Source of the DNA: Nostoc foliaceum FACHB-393
Lineage (GTDB): Bacteria; Cyanobacteriota; Cyanobacteriia; Cyanobacteriales; Nostocaceae
Direction of reading: 5' to 3'
Length of the DNA: 61,470 bases
Assembly (NCBI RefSeq): GCF_014698505.1
Contig: NZ_JACJTD010000043.1
Span: forward strand, 1 to 61,470
Shown: positions 9,267 to 18,169 of the stretch, in pieces
Layout of the letters: each line of letters opens with the position of its first letter
How positions within the stretch are numbered: the stretch's first letter is position 1
Notes under the pieces: generated by a model
The model's database searches: none
What the model saw: only the letters and a program-made list of their open reading frames with translations
Told to the model about the DNA's origin: nothing
Translations under genes and position numbers: made by a program

Positions 9267-9740
9267 GATGAATTTCAGGAGAAGTTGCCCAACTTTTTTG
9301 TGACAACTAAGTATAAAATCTAGCACTAAACTTGATACTTTGTGATTAAAGCAGCTACATAACGTACTACTGAGTTCATAACTTTACTGAATCTATAAAA
9401 TTCTCCCGATTTTAAAGAAGATACTGTAAAGATACCATTTTCATTAGACAAATCCTAAAATTATCTTACGTAAAAATTTAAAATCTTATGTAATGATGAT
9501 ATTTATTGCAACCTTAAGATATAAAATCTAGGCATCAATAAAATTGTAAATTAATGTTATTTTAATCCTCCTGTTTGAGGGTAAAATCACTTCAAAAGTA
9601 TGATGGTTTGAGTAGATAAAATTATCTAAACAATCATTTTAAATTGAAGTGTTAAATGTATTTACCCTGATAATTTTACTGTCAATCTTAATTGCAGTAT
9701 TAGTTCTATTTACAGTTACTTTAAAAGTAATAATATTTAA
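9267..9740. other. Divergent eboA/eboD intergenic region
   Basis: About 470 bp, very A+T-rich, between the divergent eboA and eboD starts. It must hold both promoters. I see no convincing -35/-10 pair that stands out from the A+T background, and no copy of the TTGCATAAATC block found in front of the scytonemin genes. No other gene is visible. Confidence 0.5.
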
Positions 9741-10943
9741 ATGGCTATTAAACAAAAAACCGCTCTTAATCTGCAACCAATTAACCAATGTGTCCGCGTA
9801 AGCTTCAACTATGATGTTCACTTCACTAAAGGCTTGTTTCAGTTAGATAATCCTTTACTCGCACAAGTGATTGCTACAGATGGGGAGACAACCCCAAAAC
9901 AAGTGCTAGCAGTGGTAGATGCAGGGTTGTTACAGTACCAGGATGGGTTGCTAAAAAAATTATCAGTCTATGCCCAATATTATGAAGATGTACTAAGGCT
10001 GAGTGGTGAGCCGATAGTAGTTCCGGGTGGAGAAGCAGTCAAGAACGATTCTAGATTTATAGATCAAATTCATCAGCAGATTAATGCAGCTGGATTATGC
10101 CGTCACTCCTACGTCTTAGCGATTGGAGGTGGAGCCGTGCTAGACATGGCAGGATACGCAGCAACAACGGCTCACCGAGGAATTCGGCTGCTACGAGTAC
10201 CGACAACAGTATTAGGGCAAAACGATTCGGGTGTAGGGGTAAAGAACGGAATCAATGCCTTCGGCAAGAAAAACTTTTTGGGTACATTCATGCCACCTTA
10301 TGCTGTCTTGAATGACTTTGATTTTATTACTAGCCTTGATGATCGAGATTGGCGATCGGGTATTGCAGAAGCGGTGAAAGTGGCGCTGATTAAAGATGCA
10401 GATTTCTTCGATTTCATTATGACTAATGCCGAGAAATTGGCTAATCGAGACATGGACATAATGGAAAGGCTGATCTATCGCTGTTCCCAATTGCACTTAG
10501 AGCATATTGCTGGTAGCGGCGACCCCTTTGAAATGGGTTCATCGCGTCCTTTGGATTTCGGACACTGGGCTGCTCACAAACTAGAGCATTTAACCAATTA
10601 CAGCCTACGTCATGGTGAAGCTGTAGCAATCGGCATTGCTTTGGATACGACCTATTCATATTTAACAGGAAAACTGTTGCAATCTGAGTGGCACAGGGTT
10701 ATGAGCACACTCAAGAAATTAGGTTTTACCTTGTACGTATCAGCACTGACAGAACAATTAGATCAACTAGATCATCCGCATTGTCTATTTAGGGGGCTTA
10801 CCGAGTTCCGTGAACACTTGGGAGGAAAATTGACAATCACCCTTCTCCAAGGAATTGGGCAGGGTATAGAAGTTCACCAAGTGGATTTATCTTTGTATAA
10901 AGATGCTATTTTAATGCTGCAAAATTGGGAACTTTTACATTAA
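9741..10943 (+). CDS. eboD: EboD, 3-dehydroquinate synthase-like sugar phosphate cyclase
   Basis: A 400-residue member of the dehydroquinate synthase/sugar phosphate cyclase fold. The NAD-binding glycine motif is VLAIGGGAVLDMAGYAA (about residue 125-141). Metal and substrate residues are visible in EAVKVALIKD (about 210), SSRPLDFGHWAAHKLE (about 268) and LRHGEAVAIG (about 290). The protein differs from housekeeping AroB by its N-terminal extension and by motifs such as PTTVLGQNDSGVGVKNG, which fits the EboD subgroup. It is transcribed divergently from eboA. Its substrate is unknown; a role in scytonemin precursor transport is inferred from cluster membership. A true AroB or a cyclitol synthase are weaker alternatives. 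Confidence 0.88.
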   Translation: MAIKQKTALNLQPINQCVRVSFNYDVHFTKGLFQLDNPLLAQVIATDGETTPKQVLAVVDAGLLQYQDGLLKKLSVYAQYYEDVLRLSGEPIVVPGGEAVKNDSRFIDQIHQQINAAGLCRHSYVLAIGGGAVLDMAGYAATTAHRGIRLLRVPTTVLGQNDSGVGVKNGINAFGKKNFLGTFMPPYAVLNDFDFITSLDDRDWRSGIAEAVKVALIKDADFFDFIMTNAEKLANRDMDIMERLIYRCSQLHLEHIAGSGDPFEMGSSRPLDFGHWAAHKLEHLTNYSLRHGEAVAIGIALDTTYSYLTGKLLQSEWHRVMSTLKKLGFTLYVSALTEQLDQLDHPHCLFRGLTEFREHLGGKLTITLLQGIGQGIEVHQVDLSLYKDAILMLQNWELLH

Positions 10944-10955
10944 GCAGCAAGAAGG

Positions 10956-10986
10956 CTCACACTGACCCTACGGGTTCAGTGTTGAG
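10956..10986 (+). terminator. Hairpin 3' of eboD
   Basis: ACTGA and TTCAGT arms enclose a short CCC/GGG stem around TAC. The hairpin lies 12 bp after the eboD stop. It could end eboD transcription, but the shape and following sequence also resemble the subterminal hairpins of IS200/IS605 elements, whose tnpB remnant begins at 11043. Confidence 0.4.
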
Positions 10987-11042
10987 ATGAATTGCGCGTG
11001 AGTTGACGACAGTCTTCTGACCGATATTGAGTGTAAGCTCTC

Positions 11043-11228
11043 ATGAGGTCAGTGGACAACGTGAAACTTGTACCTATTGATTATGTGATTAAGTTTCCTG
11101 GTAATTTGGGGATAGTTAAAACTGTGTTTCACAAAGAATGACCAAATGCAAAATTCACGACTGTAACTATATCCAAAAATGCAGATGGTAGATACTACAT
11201 CTCTATTCTGTTCACCCAAGAGTTCTGA
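11043..11228 (+). pseudogene. tnpB: IS200/IS605 TnpB (OrfB) remnant
   Basis: About 60 codons resembling the middle of TnpB/OrfB transposase-associated proteins: YVIKFPGNLGIVKTV, then NAKFTTVTISKNADGRYYIS. An in-frame TGA at 11139-11141 interrupts it, and the catalytic RuvC and zinc-finger parts are missing on both sides. It is a dead fragment of an RNA-guided nuclease gene of an IS605-type element. The rest of the eboD-YdcF gap holds no other gene. Identification rests on a short match by eye. Confidence 0.6.
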
Positions 11229-11270
11229 TGCACCCTGGAGTGTCCATATAAAGATAAATCCTCATCTCCC

Positions 11271-11969
11271 TTATCTCCTCAACCCCCCTTGGTGTTCACA
11301 ATGAAAACCTCGATTCTCCCAAGCTTGCATATCTACTTGGGTAAGCCTTGTTACATTTGAGCACTGCGGTTGAATAATTTGACTTAAAATCGCCCAAAAT
11401 AAGCTGCGTGTTACATCTAATCCAGTTTTGACCCAAGATTCACGATTACCAGGAATACCTAACTCCTGAACAATCTTTGGCTCTACCCAAATACCATGAG
11501 CACCTAAAAGAATCTGTGCCATCCATTTAGCTCTGGGTAAATGACTTGGTGAGGTAATCAACATGACTTTATGCACTCCCCAACGCCGCAGAATTGGAAT
11601 ACCATAATAAAAATTTTCAAAAGTAGAATTCGCGCACTTTTCTAACCAAACGTTTTGTAAACCTGCTAATTTCGACTGAAAAATTAACCATATACAGGGG
11701 TCTGGGGAACCATGAGAAATTAAAATTGGGGTTTGTGGGTATTGTTTTGCTTGTTGGGCAACATAAGTTTCTCGACTAATACTGCCACCAAGCACAAAGA
11801 AGGCATCTACAGGCTGCGAGGAAGCAAAAACTAGGGTTATAGTAGTAAAAATCAGCCAAACACCCAGGACAACATACAATCCACCACTTAGTTTTTGTAA
11901 CAATTGCCACAGATTAGCAAATTTTTTTTTAATAGAAATTAATGATTTGATGGTAAATTTGCGTTTCAT
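11271..11969 (-). CDS. YdcF/SanA-family (DUF218) membrane-anchored protein
   Basis: A 232-residue protein with a basic N-terminus and one transmembrane helix (about residue 27-50, GGLYVVLGVWLIFTTITLVF) followed by a DUF218 domain: VDAFFVLGGSISRETYVA, ILISHGSP, STFENFYYGIPIL and VMLITSPSHLPRA. The polar SHG and E-N residues form the presumed active-site cleft of this family, whose members act in envelope biology (for example ElyC and SanA) without a settled reaction. The domain is predicted to face the periplasm. It stands alone, converging with eboD on one side and divergent from the protease gene on the other. Confidence 0.8.
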   Translation of the reverse strand: MKRKFTIKSLISIKKKFANLWQLLQKLSGGLYVVLGVWLIFTTITLVFASSQPVDAFFVLGGSISRETYVAQQAKQYPQTPILISHGSPDPCIWLIFQSKLAGLQNVWLEKCANSTFENFYYGIPILRRWGVHKVMLITSPSHLPRAKWMAQILLGAHGIWVEPKIVQELGIPGNRESWVKTGLDVTRSLFWAILSQIIQPQCSNVTRLTQVDMQAWENRGFHCEHQGGLRR

Positions 11970-12277
11970 GACTTAGGTAATAAAAGCTGATTTAATGGCT
12001 GTCTAACAGTACTGCAATTCAGTGAACAAAGTGCTATCTTATAAAAGTAATCTAGAATGCAAACATGACGCTAATCAAAGTGTCACATATTCAGTATAGC
12101 CTTCCGGAGAAGGCTAACAAACTAAGAAATGGTTGTTAATAATGCAGTAATTTCGGCATCATTAAACAATAAAAATGATGAAGAGAGAATAGCCGAGTTT
12201 GGGGTATAAAAACTTAAAATTTTTTTGAAAGCCTGATTGCTAAACTGTCAACAACACAATTATTTCAGCTAATATAC
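11970..12277. other. Divergent YdcF/Ctp intergenic region
   Basis: About 308 bp between two divergent genes. A small perfect hairpin (AGCCTTC, loop CGGA, GAAGGCT) lies at 12098-12115. No other gene or clear operator is seen. Confidence 0.5.
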
Positions 12278-13618
12278 ATGAACCAATCTGCGAAAAGTTA
12301 CTCACCGCTCCAAGTAGCCTTGATTGGTGGAGCGATCGCCACTACTGCTACTATGTCTGTGTTCGGCCCCGCTTGGACTCGTGGTGTCCGTGCCGCTCTA
12401 GCCCTACAAGACAGCCCAAAAGCGATAGTTGACCAAGTTTGGCAACTGGTGAATCATGAATATGTTGATGGCAAATTTAATCAACAAAATTGGCAAGCAA
12501 CCAGACAAAGCCTGTTGAGCAAAGACTACTCTTCTCGTGAAGAAGCTTATGCTGCAATCCGCGTAGCTTTGCAAACCTTGGGAGATCCTTACACTCGGTT
12601 CATGGACCCCCAACAGTTTGAAGCCCTGACTAGCCAAACATCCGGGGAAGTCTCAGGCATTGGCATTCGGATGGAAGTAAATGAAAAAACTCAGCGGCTG
12701 ACTGTTGTCGAAGCCATAGAAAATTCTCCGGCGCTGAAATCTGGGATCAAAGCAGGCGATGAAATTTTAGCCATTGATGGCAAACCCACTCTTAAAATGA
12801 AAGTGGATGATGCTTCCAAGCTGATTCGCGGCAAAGCAGGTACTCCCATCAAGCTACGGCTGGGACGGAAAGGGCAAAATGCCTTTGATTTGAAGCTGAC
12901 GAGAGCAAATATTGAAGTGCCAACGGTACTTTATACCCTCAAGCAAGAAGGGAATCGCCGCGTTGGCTATATCCGTTTGCGGGAATTTAGCGCCCACGCC
13001 GCAGAGCAAATGCAACGAGCTATCCGCGATTTGAACAGTAAGAAAGTTGATTCTTATGTCTTGGATTTGCGGGGAAATCCTGGCGGTTTGTTGCAGGCCA
13101 GCATTGAAATTGCCCGCATGTGGTACGATAACGGCGGAATTGTCAAGACAGTAGACCGTGTAGGCGGCACTGAGGAAACTAAAGCCAATCGCACTGCTTT
13201 AACAAGTCGTCCTTTGGCGGTCTTAGTGGATGGTAATTCAGCGAGTGCTAGCGAAATCCTCACAGGGGCACTCAAAGATAATAAGCGGGCGGTAGTCGTA
13301 GGTGGTCAAACCTTTGGCAAAGCCTTAGTGCAGTCAGTTCATCAACTCGCAGATGGTTCCGGCTTGGCAGTTACCATTGCCCATTACTACACCCCGGCAG
13401 GAACCGATATTAACCATAAAGGGATTACGCCAGATATCAAGCTAGACTTGACAGAGGCACAAGAGCGCCAGTTGGCTTCTAATCCAGATTTAATCGGAAC
13501 TAAGAGCGATCCGCAATATGCCCGTGCGATCGCAATTCTATCAAATAACAACTTTGCCCAACCACCGGCAAATCAGCCGACTCGACCGATGAGCCGCGCC
13601 GATAACCTGAAATTTTAG
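12278..13618 (+). CDS. Carboxyl-terminal processing protease (S41, Ctp family)
   Basis: A 446-residue tail-specific protease. The N-terminal hydrophobic segment VALIGGAIATTATMSVFG followed by small residues is a signal or anchor sequence, placing the enzyme in the periplasm or lumen. An N-terminal helical domain, a PDZ domain (SGIGIRMEVNEKTQ to KAGDEILAIDG, about residue 125-215) and the S41 core follow. The serine nucleophile lies in VDGNSASASEIL (about residue 319) and the general-base lysine in GQTFGKALVQSV (about 344). Cyanobacterial Ctp enzymes mature D1 of photosystem II (CtpA) or process other envelope proteins (CtpB, CtpC); the paralogue cannot be assigned here with confidence. Confidence 0.93.
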   Translation: MNQSAKSYSPLQVALIGGAIATTATMSVFGPAWTRGVRAALALQDSPKAIVDQVWQLVNHEYVDGKFNQQNWQATRQSLLSKDYSSREEAYAAIRVALQTLGDPYTRFMDPQQFEALTSQTSGEVSGIGIRMEVNEKTQRLTVVEAIENSPALKSGIKAGDEILAIDGKPTLKMKVDDASKLIRGKAGTPIKLRLGRKGQNAFDLKLTRANIEVPTVLYTLKQEGNRRVGYIRLREFSAHAAEQMQRAIRDLNSKKVDSYVLDLRGNPGGLLQASIEIARMWYDNGGIVKTVDRVGGTEETKANRTALTSRPLAVLVDGNSASASEILTGALKDNKRAVVVGGQTFGKALVQSVHQLADGSGLAVTIAHYYTPAGTDINHKGITPDIKLDLTEAQERQLASNPDLIGTKSDPQYARAIAILSNNNFAQPPANQPTRPMSRADNLKF

Positions 13619-13698
13619 ATTGATGCGAGTGATATAGTAGTATTCCCAAATCCAGATTTTTGGAGTTATAAAAACTGCCTGATATTACCGTTATAGGG

Positions 13699-13738
13699 TT
13701 TTGGTTTGGGAATACTAGCTACTAATCCCAAACCAAAA
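13699..13738 (+). terminator. Perfect 13-bp inverted repeat after ctp
   Basis: TTTTGGTTTGGGA (13699-13711) is followed after 14 bases by its exact complement TCCCAAACCAAAA (13726-13738). It lies 80 bp after the protease stop and 10 bp before the glycosyltransferase start. A second, overlapping pair (TAGTATTCCCAAA at 13638 and TTTGGGAATACTA at 13705) could form an alternative fold. It is terminator-like in position, though no T-run follows. Confidence 0.5.
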
Positions 13739-13748
13739 TCTCAGATTT

Positions 13749-14738
13749 ATGAATCATCAGCCAGTTGATACAACCACCGCCACCAGCTTTTTACCAATGG
13801 TGTCGGTGGTTGTTCCTATTTATAACGGTGAGGCGGATTTACCAGAGTTAATCAATTGTCTGTTGTCTCAAACCTACCCAAAAGAACGGGTAGAGTACTT
13901 GTTGGTGGACAATAATAGTAGCGATCGCACTCTCATCATCCTCAAAACATCTGCCGAAAATTATCCCATCAGAATCCGCCCGTTGAGCGAAAATCAAATT
14001 CAAAGCTCCTATGCTGCTCGTAATACCGGGATTCGCGTCGCTACGGGTGAAATCATAGTTTTTACTGATGCAGATTGTCGTCCACAACCACAATGGTTAA
14101 ACGCATTAATCCAGCCTTTTGTCAACCAAGAAGTGGTGATTGTCGCTGGTGAAATTTTGGCACTACCAGGCACAACTCTGCTAGAACAACACGCAGACCG
14201 TCAAGAAACTTTGTCGCAAAAGCATACCCTTAAACATTCCTTTCGTCCCTATGGTCAAACTGCTAATTTAGCGATTCGACGCATTGCCTTAGAAAAAGCA
14301 GGTTTATTTCGTCCCTATCTTACTACTGGTGGCGATGCCGACATTTGCTGGCGAATTTTGGGGGAAAATATCGGGTGTTTGGAATTTGCCCCAAATGCGA
14401 TCGTTCAACACCGCCACCGCGGTACACTTCAAGAACTTCAAAGTCAATGGCGGCGCTATGGACGCTCAAATCGCTATCTGCACGAACTGCATGGTGTCGA
14501 TTTAATGCGAGAGATGACAGCCAAAGAATACGGCTATCGATTGGCTCGTTGGTTATTCAAGGAAGTACCAAGAGATATTAAAAAGGCGTTGGCGCAGCCC
14601 GCCGCAGGCATCGCGGGTAAAGCTACCCTTGTAGATTTATTTAATACTCCCATTGGTTTGTTCACTGCTAGGGCGCGTGCTGCTGGGCAAAGAGAGGCCA
14701 AGCTGCCAGAAAATGCCAAGATAATTGATCGACTGTAA
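13749..14738 (+). CDS. Glycosyltransferase family 2
   Basis: A 329-residue GT-A fold glycosyltransferase. The nucleotide-sugar binding start VSVVVPIYNGEADLPELI, LLVDNNSSDRT and the DxD-type metal motif FTDADCRP (about residue 111-118) are clear. GGDADICWRI (about 195) resembles the acceptor-side ED motif. Lack of transmembrane helices suggests a cytoplasmic or membrane-associated enzyme of polysaccharide or glycolipid synthesis. The substrate is unknown. Residues around 280-291 (ALAQPAAGIAG) are encoded by a dispersed 32-nt Nostoc repeat that also occurs at the end of eboA, so this C-terminal segment is probably an insertion. Confidence 0.88.
   Translation: MNHQPVDTTTATSFLPMVSVVVPIYNGEADLPELINCLLSQTYPKERVEYLLVDNNSSDRTLIILKTSAENYPIRIRPLSENQIQSSYAARNTGIRVATGEIIVFTDADCRPQPQWLNALIQPFVNQEVVIVAGEILALPGTTLLEQHADRQETLSQKHTLKHSFRPYGQTANLAIRRIALEKAGLFRPYLTTGGDADICWRILGENIGCLEFAPNAIVQHRHRGTLQELQSQWRRYGRSNRYLHELHGVDLMREMTAKEYGYRLARWLFKEVPRDIKKALAQPAAGIAGKATLVDLFNTPIGLFTARARAAGQREAKLPENAKIIDRL
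14585..14616. repeat. 32-nt interspersed repeat inside the glycosyltransferase gene
   Basis: It matches 8381-8412 at 29 of 32 positions (core GCCGCAGGCATCGCGG). Here it is read through in frame and contributes about ten residues to the glycosyltransferase. Confidence 0.75.
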
Positions 14739-15275
14739 AAATATTAATAAGACTTGAGGCAAAATCTCCTTGTTAAAGGTAGGCAAACTTCCGCCAAAGT
14801 TTACTAGGCAGCTAAGTAACAAAAAACAAACGCTCTTGTCAGCCCAAAAGCATCGCCTGAAACCCTTATTTTTCGTTAAGATCACAAAAGTGAATATATC
14901 TTAATAAGTATTTAAAAAACTAGGCACAGCAAATATACTGTTATGATAAAGTTTTAAAGTTGAGCAGTTGTATTTAATAAAGTAAAAATTTCAGCAGGTA
15001 GGGCTTGCTCCAAGTTTGTACTTTGGTCATTAATGGACAAGTTTGTAGTAATGAATAGGGTGAAGAGTTGATTTGAGCGTGCACAAATTTGATTGTTCCC
15101 TCATCATTGATAGATAAGTTAGTAAATCAAGAAAACAAGTTCTGCCATATTTATTGACAACGCGTCCGCTCTTGCAATTAACCCGCTCCTTGCCTGCTCC
15201 GAGGAAGGAATAGGGTTTGTCTCTCCTAATCTCTTCATTCACAGCTACGCTTCATAGTTTTGTGAGTTGAGCAAC
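14739..15275. other. Non-coding gap before the PAS-GGDEF-EAL gene
   Basis: About 530 bp with no convincing gene on either strand. Short imperfect repeats such as CAAGTTTGTA (15013 and 15039) are present. The promoter of the downstream gene is presumably here but is not recognisable. Confidence 0.5.
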
Positions 15276-17261
15276 ATGAACGTGGATGGATTTAGCCAAC
15301 AGATAGAAAAATTATGCTCACAGATACAGGAACTATTGCAATGCAATGTAACTAATCTAAACTCACAACAGGAGATCATAAAAGAGGCTTTCGAGGAACT
15401 TCACACTGCAATGGAAGAACTATTGACAGCCTCCGAAGAGTTACAAATAACACGAGCGGCAGTAGAGAAAGAACGCCAGCGTTACCAAGATTTGTTTGAG
15501 TTCGCTCCAGATGGTTACTTGGTAACTAATACTACTGGGACAATCCAAGAGGCTAACCATGTAGCAGCAACCTTGCTTGGTGTACACCAAAAGTATCTAG
15601 TAGGTAAACCATTAATTCTTTTTATTGCTCAACAAGACCGCCAGTCCTTTAGCTTTCAGATAAACAATTTCCAGGAGCTACGGAATTGGGAAATTAACCT
15701 ACAACCACGGGGAGGAGAGCCTTTCCCTGCTAGTGTTAAAGCGTCTACAGTGTACGATTTACAGGGCAAGCCGGTTGGCTGGCGTTGGCTTCTGTTCAAC
15801 ATCAGTGAACGCAAACAAACTGAAGAAATGTTGCACCAAGCTTACAGTGAGTTAGAAATACGAGTAGCAGAACGGACAGCGGAACTGGTAAAAACAAATC
15901 AGAAATTGCTAACTGAAATTACAGAGCGTAAACGAGTCGAATCACAACTGCTGCACCTTGCGTTTCACGATGCACTGACAGGTTTACCGAACCGCGCTGC
16001 ATTTATGAACCGCCTAAGACGTGCAATCGATTATTCAAAACGGCATTCAGATTATCTATTTGCTGTACTATTTATCGACCTCGATCGATTTAAGCTGATC
16101 AATGACAGTCTGGGACACATCAAAGGAGACCAATTTTTGCTTGCTATTGCAAATAAGCTAGAAGTATGTGTACGCTCCATAGATACAGCCGCACGGCTTG
16201 GGGGAGATGAATTTACAATCCTGCTTGAAGGAATCCAAGATGTGTCAGATGCAATCAAAGCGGTTGAGCGGATTCAACAGGAACTGGCGTTACCCTTTGA
16301 GCTTGACGGACAAGAAGTGTTCACAACAGCAAGTATTGGTATTGCGTTGAGTTCAACAGTAGACTATGAACAGCCAGAAGACCTGTTGAGGGATGCTGAT
16401 ACGGCAATGTACCAAGCCAAGATGTTGGGCAGAGCGCGTTATGAGCTATTCAACTCAGATATGTATGCTAATGTTCTGGCAAAATTGCAGCTAGAGTCAG
16501 AGTTGCGCCGAGCAATTGAACGCCTTGAGTTTCAAGTTTATTACCAACCAATTGTTTCGCTCACCAAAGGCTCTATTTTAGGTTTTGAGGCTCTGTTACG
16601 CTGGCAGCATCCAGAGCGTGGTTTGCTTAATCCAGCAGATTTTATTCCCCTGGCAGAAGAAACTGGACTAATTTTCTCCATTGGCAACTGGGTATTGCAT
16701 GAAGCCTGTCACCAGATGCAAGCTTGGCGAATGTGCCATCATTCCAACTTCTTAGAAAAAATCAGTGTTAATCTCTCCCTCAAGCAATTTTCCCAGTCGG
16801 ATTTGATTGAGCAGATTGGGCAAATTTTGCATTCAACTGGTCTTGATGCTGGCACTCTAGTGCTAGAGATTACTGAAAGTGTAATTGAGGAAAATGGCGA
16901 TAAGGCAAATGCCGCACTCTTAAAACTTCGAGAGATGGGCATTGAGTTATCAATTGATGACTTTGGTACGGGCTACTCCTCATTAAGTCGTCTTTATAAC
17001 TTTCCGATTAGTGTGTTGAAGATTGACCGTTCTTTCATCAGCCCGATGGGCGCTAATAGTCAAAATTTAGAAATCATTGAGATAATTGTCACATTGGCGC
17101 ATAAGCTGGGTGTGGATGTGCTCGCCGAAGGAGTAGAGACAAAAGAGCAACTAGGACTTCTAAGAAAGTTGAACTGTGAATATGCTCAGGGAAATTTTTT
17201 CTCTGTCCCATTAAATAGTTCAGCAGCGGAAGCATTAATTATGGCAAATCCTCGGTGGTAA
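15276..17261 (+). CDS. PAS-GGDEF-EAL cyclic-di-GMP signalling protein
   Basis: About 661 residues. The N-terminal 60 residues form a coiled coil. A PAS domain follows (LFEFAPDGYLVTN, about residue 70-190), then a linker coiled coil, a GGDEF domain with an intact active site (RLGGDEFTILLEG, near residue 310) and an EAL domain with GFEALLRWQHP (near 440), NLSLKQF, EITES and DDFGTGYSSL. Both diguanylate cyclase and phosphodiesterase active sites look complete, so either activity is possible. No transmembrane segment is present, so it senses a cytoplasmic signal. A TTG nine bases upstream (15267) is an alternative start; ATG at 15276 is preferred. It may act with the response regulator 210 bp downstream. 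Confidence 0.92.
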   Translation: MNVDGFSQQIEKLCSQIQELLQCNVTNLNSQQEIIKEAFEELHTAMEELLTASEELQITRAAVEKERQRYQDLFEFAPDGYLVTNTTGTIQEANHVAATLLGVHQKYLVGKPLILFIAQQDRQSFSFQINNFQELRNWEINLQPRGGEPFPASVKASTVYDLQGKPVGWRWLLFNISERKQTEEMLHQAYSELEIRVAERTAELVKTNQKLLTEITERKRVESQLLHLAFHDALTGLPNRAAFMNRLRRAIDYSKRHSDYLFAVLFIDLDRFKLINDSLGHIKGDQFLLAIANKLEVCVRSIDTAARLGGDEFTILLEGIQDVSDAIKAVERIQQELALPFELDGQEVFTTASIGIALSSTVDYEQPEDLLRDADTAMYQAKMLGRARYELFNSDMYANVLAKLQLESELRRAIERLEFQVYYQPIVSLTKGSILGFEALLRWQHPERGLLNPADFIPLAEETGLIFSIGNWVLHEACHQMQAWRMCHHSNFLEKISVNLSLKQFSQSDLIEQIGQILHSTGLDAGTLVLEITESVIEENGDKANAALLKLREMGIELSIDDFGTGYSSLSRLYNFPISVLKIDRSFISPMGANSQNLEIIEIIVTLAHKLGVDVLAEGVETKEQLGLLRKLNCEYAQGNFFSVPLNSSAAEALIMANPRW

Positions 17262-17473
17262 GGGTTATTTAAAAAAAATTGTGTCCTACCCTGCGGGAAG
17301 CCACTTCTCTACGAGACGCTCCGCGAACGTGTCTATGTGTCTTTCTCTAACGAGACGCTGCGTTAATAGCAGCCCATCATAAAAGCTTTCGGGACGGTAG
17401 AGGCGAATTCAGGTTGTTCAATGCCTACCAACTTTCGCTAAATTGGAAAAAGGAAAACTCAAGGGAATTTTAA

Positions 17474-18169
17474 ATGTCAGCACAATTGTTACTGGTGGAT
17501 GATGAACCAGGAATACGGGAAGCCGTGAAAGACTATTTGCAAGAGAGCGGTTTCAGCGTTCAAGTCGCCAGTAACGCCGTTGAAGGTTGGGAATGGATGC
17601 AGATGAATACACCTGACTTAGTGATTTCCGATGTCATGATGCCCCAGGTGGATGGCTATCAGTTCCTCAAGCAACTGCGAGAAGACCCCCGATTTCAAGC
17701 ACTGCCGGTAGTGTTTTTAACTGCTAAAGGTATGACAGGCGATCGCATCCAAGGCTATCATGCTGGTGTTGATGCCTATCTTCCCAAACCCTTTGACCCA
17801 GATGAGTTAGTGGCTATAGTCGAAAATTTGCTAGCCCGCCGCGCCGCTAAAACTCCAACTACGGGAGATGAGGTTGAAACCCCTGATCTTGCTGAATTGG
17901 CCAATCAGATTGCCCAAATTAAGGCATTGTTAACTCAAAGAAATGCTATTTCCCAATCGCCAGCCCCTTTCAAAATTGATTTGACTCCCAGAGAACAAAG
18001 TGTTCTAAATTTGGTCGCTGAAGGATTGATGAACAAAGAAATCGCCCGTCGCTTAGAAACCAGTGTCCGCAATGTAGAAAAGTACGTCAGCCGTTTGTTT
18101 AGTAAAACTGGCACCAATAGCCGTACAGAGTTAGTTCGTTTTGCTTTAGAACACGGTCTAGCTAAATAG
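17474..18169 (+). CDS. NarL/LuxR-type response regulator
   Basis: 231 residues. The receiver domain (1-125) has the acidic pocket LLVDDEPG, the phospho-acceptor aspartate in DLVISDVMMPQVDGYQ (near residue 57), the threonine in VVFLTAKG and the lysine in YLPKPFDP. A linker of about 40 residues leads to a LuxR-type helix-turn-helix (LTPREQSVLNLVAEGLMNKEIA, about 168-231). It is a DNA-binding regulator of unknown targets. No histidine kinase gene adjoins it, so the partner is encoded elsewhere. A purine-rich AAGGGAA at 17460 is a plausible ribosome-binding site. Orphan LuxR-type regulators of this shape (for example the Ycf29/Rre1 group) are common in cyanobacteria, but I do not assign an orthologue. 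Confidence 0.92.
   Translation: MSAQLLLVDDEPGIREAVKDYLQESGFSVQVASNAVEGWEWMQMNTPDLVISDVMMPQVDGYQFLKQLREDPRFQALPVVFLTAKGMTGDRIQGYHAGVDAYLPKPFDPDELVAIVENLLARRAAKTPTTGDEVETPDLAELANQIAQIKALLTQRNAISQSPAPFKIDLTPREQSVLNLVAEGLMNKEIARRLETSVRNVEKYVSRLFSKTGTNSRTELVRFALEHGLAK

Noticed and set aside
9741..10943. EboD as the housekeeping dehydroquinate synthase AroB or as a mycosporine-type cyclase
   Set aside because: The divergent eboA-B-C-E-F neighbours and subgroup-specific motifs fit EboD better; no mycosporine partner genes (O-methyltransferase, ATP-grasp) adjoin it.
17474..18169. The LuxR-type response regulator as the scytonemin regulator
   Set aside because: It is 30 kb from scyA with no kinase partner and no sequence feature linking it to the pathway. 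The two-component pair known next to scyA in N. punctiforme is not adjacent here.
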